The notes below the pieces were generated by a model that ran no database searches, had not been told where the DNA came from, and worked only from the letters and a program-made list of their open reading frames with translations. Of a stretch of DNA of 64,000 nucleotides, positions 62,664-64,000 are shown one piece after another (positions within the stretch are counted from its first letter, which is position 1; each line of letters begins with the position of its first letter). Made by a program: the position numbers and the translations under genes. The stretch comes from Neobacillus cucumis (lineage in GTDB: Bacteria; Bacillota; Bacilli; Bacillales_B; DSM-18226), in assembly GCF_023715505.1 (NCBI RefSeq), contig NZ_JAMBOH010000002.1, positions 186,001-250,000 of the forward strand, read 5' to 3'.

Positions 62664-62690
62664 GTACCCAATTATAGGGTGCTTTTTTTT
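62664..62690 (+). terminator. Terminator after the GNAT gene
   Basis: GTACCC pairs with GGGTGC (one G-T pair) around AATTATA, followed by eight T. Confidence 0.75.
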
Positions 62691-62787
62691 GTGTGTTTTT
62701 TTCATGAATATTCTGTGAACAAAACTTTTCATCTACTCTCACCAGCCATTGTTACAAGCATATCATGTATCAAGGTGGTGATAAAAA

Positions 62788-63078
62788 ATGACATTTACAC
62801 TTTCAGATTGGATGCTTTATACAATGTGGGCTGTTTTTGGACTAATGATTCTTGATCTTTTATTAGGATTTTTAAAGTCATTCTGGAAAGGCACGCTCAC
62901 TTCAGATTTTATTTTAGGATATTTAAAAGACGTCCTATACTACGTTGTCCCATTAAACTTTCTCATTTCCATGTTTCCGATTGACCCTTCTGGGTGGATT
63001 TTAATAGCATTCTTTTTCGTTGGCGGTCTTGGCGTTGCAATTAAGTATTTATTAGACATAATCAACAAATTTAAATAA
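62788..63078 (+). CDS. Small holin-like membrane protein
   Basis: The 96-residue protein starts at ATG 62788 after AAGGTGG. It has three hydrophobic segments (about 8-28, 46-64 and 70-90) with charged loops (KSFWKGTLTSDF). The form resembles phage-holin-like small proteins, but no lysis gene is nearby, so the likeness may mean nothing. It has its own terminator. Function unknown. Confidence 0.7.
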   Translation: MTFTLSDWMLYTMWAVFGLMILDLLLGFLKSFWKGTLTSDFILGYLKDVLYYVVPLNFLISMFPIDPSGWILIAFFFVGGLGVAIKYLLDIINKFK

Positions 63079-63088
63079 ACCCCGTCAG

Positions 63089-63119
63089 AAAACCTTCCAT
63101 GCTGATTGGAGGGTTTTTT
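63089..63119 (+). terminator. Terminator of the small membrane protein gene
   Basis: AAAACCTTCCA pairs with TGGAGGGTTTT (one G-T pair) and ends in T residues. Confidence 0.88.
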
Positions 63120-63317
63120 CAATGTTTTCACAGCAGGTAAGAAATCTTGGTGAATTAGTCAATAAATTTACCTTTTTCAACAGGTATGACTAACAGGAAA
63201 TAAGAATAAATATCAGTATTCTAGATTAAATATCTGTGGTGCTTCACCAGTAAATCGGCACCAATCAAGCGGATTGTTTGTAAAATTTTTGCAATATTCA
63301 GAAAGGATTGTGGGGCC

Positions 63318-64000
63318 ATGAGGAAATATCGGTGGGTAAAGTGGCGAAAAATTATCCTCTGGGTCACAGCTGTCGTCATTATAAGTATATATTTGCTTAA
63401 TAGTGGACCGACAGTCTGGGGAGTCGTCATCAGTATTGTCAGTTTGTTACTGCAGCTGCTCTTTGCGATGCTGTTCATGATTATCCAGTTTGTTGCCCTA
63501 TTCTGGTTCCTAGCCCGCGGCAGGACCTATTGGATCCTGCCGGGGGAAACCGGCTCCACCTGGGCCGATTATCGGGGAAACCCAGAGATTGTTGAAAATG
63601 CGAAGCGCATTGTTACCCTTTTAAAGGGAGTTAAAGAGTTTAAGGAAATGGGTGGTGAGGCCATTCGCGGCTTACTGCTATGTGGACCGCCAGGGACTGG
63701 AAAATCTTACCTTGCCCAAGTAATTGCAAACGAAGCCCAAGTTCCTTTTGCTTACGCCTCTGCACCTAGTTTTCAAAATATGTTCTTTGGTGTTGGAAAC
63801 CTGAAAGTAATGGGGCTCTATAAGAAGGCCCGAAAGCTCGCAAAGTTGTATGGTGCTTGCATTATTTTTATAGATGAAATTGACGCCATCGGAATGAGCC
63901 GTCAGGCAGGAGGCGGAGCAGGAGGAATGATGGGCGGACTGATGGGGATGGGTGGTTCGGGTCTACTAAATGAACTGCTCTTACAGATGGACCCGCCAAA
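63318..64000 (+). CDS. Membrane-anchored AAA ATPase, FtsH-like (3' partial)
   Basis: ATG 63318 follows AAAGGA by ten bases; the frame runs off the window end, so 227 codons are seen. Two membrane segments lie at about 12-27 and 33-67. The AAA domain begins near 100, with Walker A GPPGTGKS (about 123), pore-loop-like FQNMFFGVG, and Walker B IIFIDEIDAIG (about 180). Just after Walker B comes a Gly/Met-rich insertion (AGGGAGGMMGGLMGMGGSG) before LLNELLLQMD. FtsH has a shorter, charged stretch there. Whether a protease domain follows cannot be seen. Base composition is clearly richer in G and C than neighbouring genes. Confidence 0.85.
   Translation, partial: MRKYRWVKWRKIILWVTAVVIISIYLLNSGPTVWGVVISIVSLLLQLLFAMLFMIIQFVALFWFLARGRTYWILPGETGSTWADYRGNPEIVENAKRIVTLLKGVKEFKEMGGEAIRGLLLCGPPGTGKSYLAQVIANEAQVPFAYASAPSFQNMFFGVGNLKVMGLYKKARKLAKLYGACIIFIDEIDAIGMSRQAGGGAGGMMGGLMGMGGSGLLNELLLQMDPP

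Noticed and set aside
62788..63078. Phage holin and prophage remnant
   Set aside because: The small protein is holin-like only in size and membrane segments; no lysin, integrase or other phage gene is nearby.
1..64000. tRNA, rRNA, CRISPR arrays, SAM or T-box riboswitches, transposases
   Set aside because: I looked for cloverleaf-like sequences, spaced repeats, the T-box GGTGG-type motif and transposase frames and saw none; a covariance-model search would be needed to exclude RNA elements fully.

Overview
The window looks like chromosomal DNA of a low-GC Gram-positive Bacillaceae bacterium, perhaps Neobacillus or a close relative. Ribosome binding sites are strong AGGAGG types, GTG and TTG starts are common, intrinsic terminators are frequent, and there is a class IV (PhaR/PhaC) polyhydroxyalkanoate operon plus B. 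subtilis-style organosulfur genes. The genus is inference. No rRNA, tRNA, CRISPR array, intact insertion sequence or prophage was recognised.

Layout. (1) 1-3.4 kb: a heterodimeric ABC exporter of the BmrC/BmrD type, the first gene cut by the window edge, then an AraC regulator. (2) 4.4-15.4 kb: a phosphate-starvation island with a PhoP-like response regulator (no kinase beside it), a PhoX phosphatase, a beta-propeller phosphoesterase, an RND exporter and a lone PstS. Three of these promoters carry PhoP-box-like repeats of about 11 bp period. (3) 15.5-21.2 kb: an IclR regulator divergent from two tandem dimethylargininase-fold hydrolases, an amino acid permease and a RocB-like peptidase, probably for arginine or methylarginine use. 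(4) 22.3-27.5 kb: PHA metabolism, with thiolase and reductase on the minus strand and phaR-phaB-phaC on the plus strand.

(5) 27.8-48.1 kb: a 20-kb organosulfur scavenging island. It holds a LysR regulator, several flavin-dependent (luciferase-like) monooxygenases, a complete Opp/Gsi-type importer, a complete TcyJLMN-type importer, a lone SsuA-like binding protein, a glutaredoxin-like protein, a GNAT acetyltransferase, an M20 deacetylase, an FMN reductase and a convergent cysteine dioxygenase. It resembles an enlarged B. subtilis ytmI operon: import, N-acetylation, oxidative C-S cleavage with reduced flavin, then deacetylation to cysteine. Two short motif families recur in front of its genes. 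One monooxygenase copy has an in-frame amber codon and another survives only as 27 codons.

(6) 48.3-64 kb: a DMT permease, a ROK regulator, an APC permease, a 30-codon gene with its own terminator, a DUF2935 protein, molybdate uptake genes joined to larC, a nitrilase plus GNAT pair that looks like a split YhcX, and the start of an FtsH-like AAA protein. Three genes here are broken: a beta-lactamase-fold remnant, a GH27 alpha-galactosidase with one frameshift, and a heavily decayed sensor kinase.
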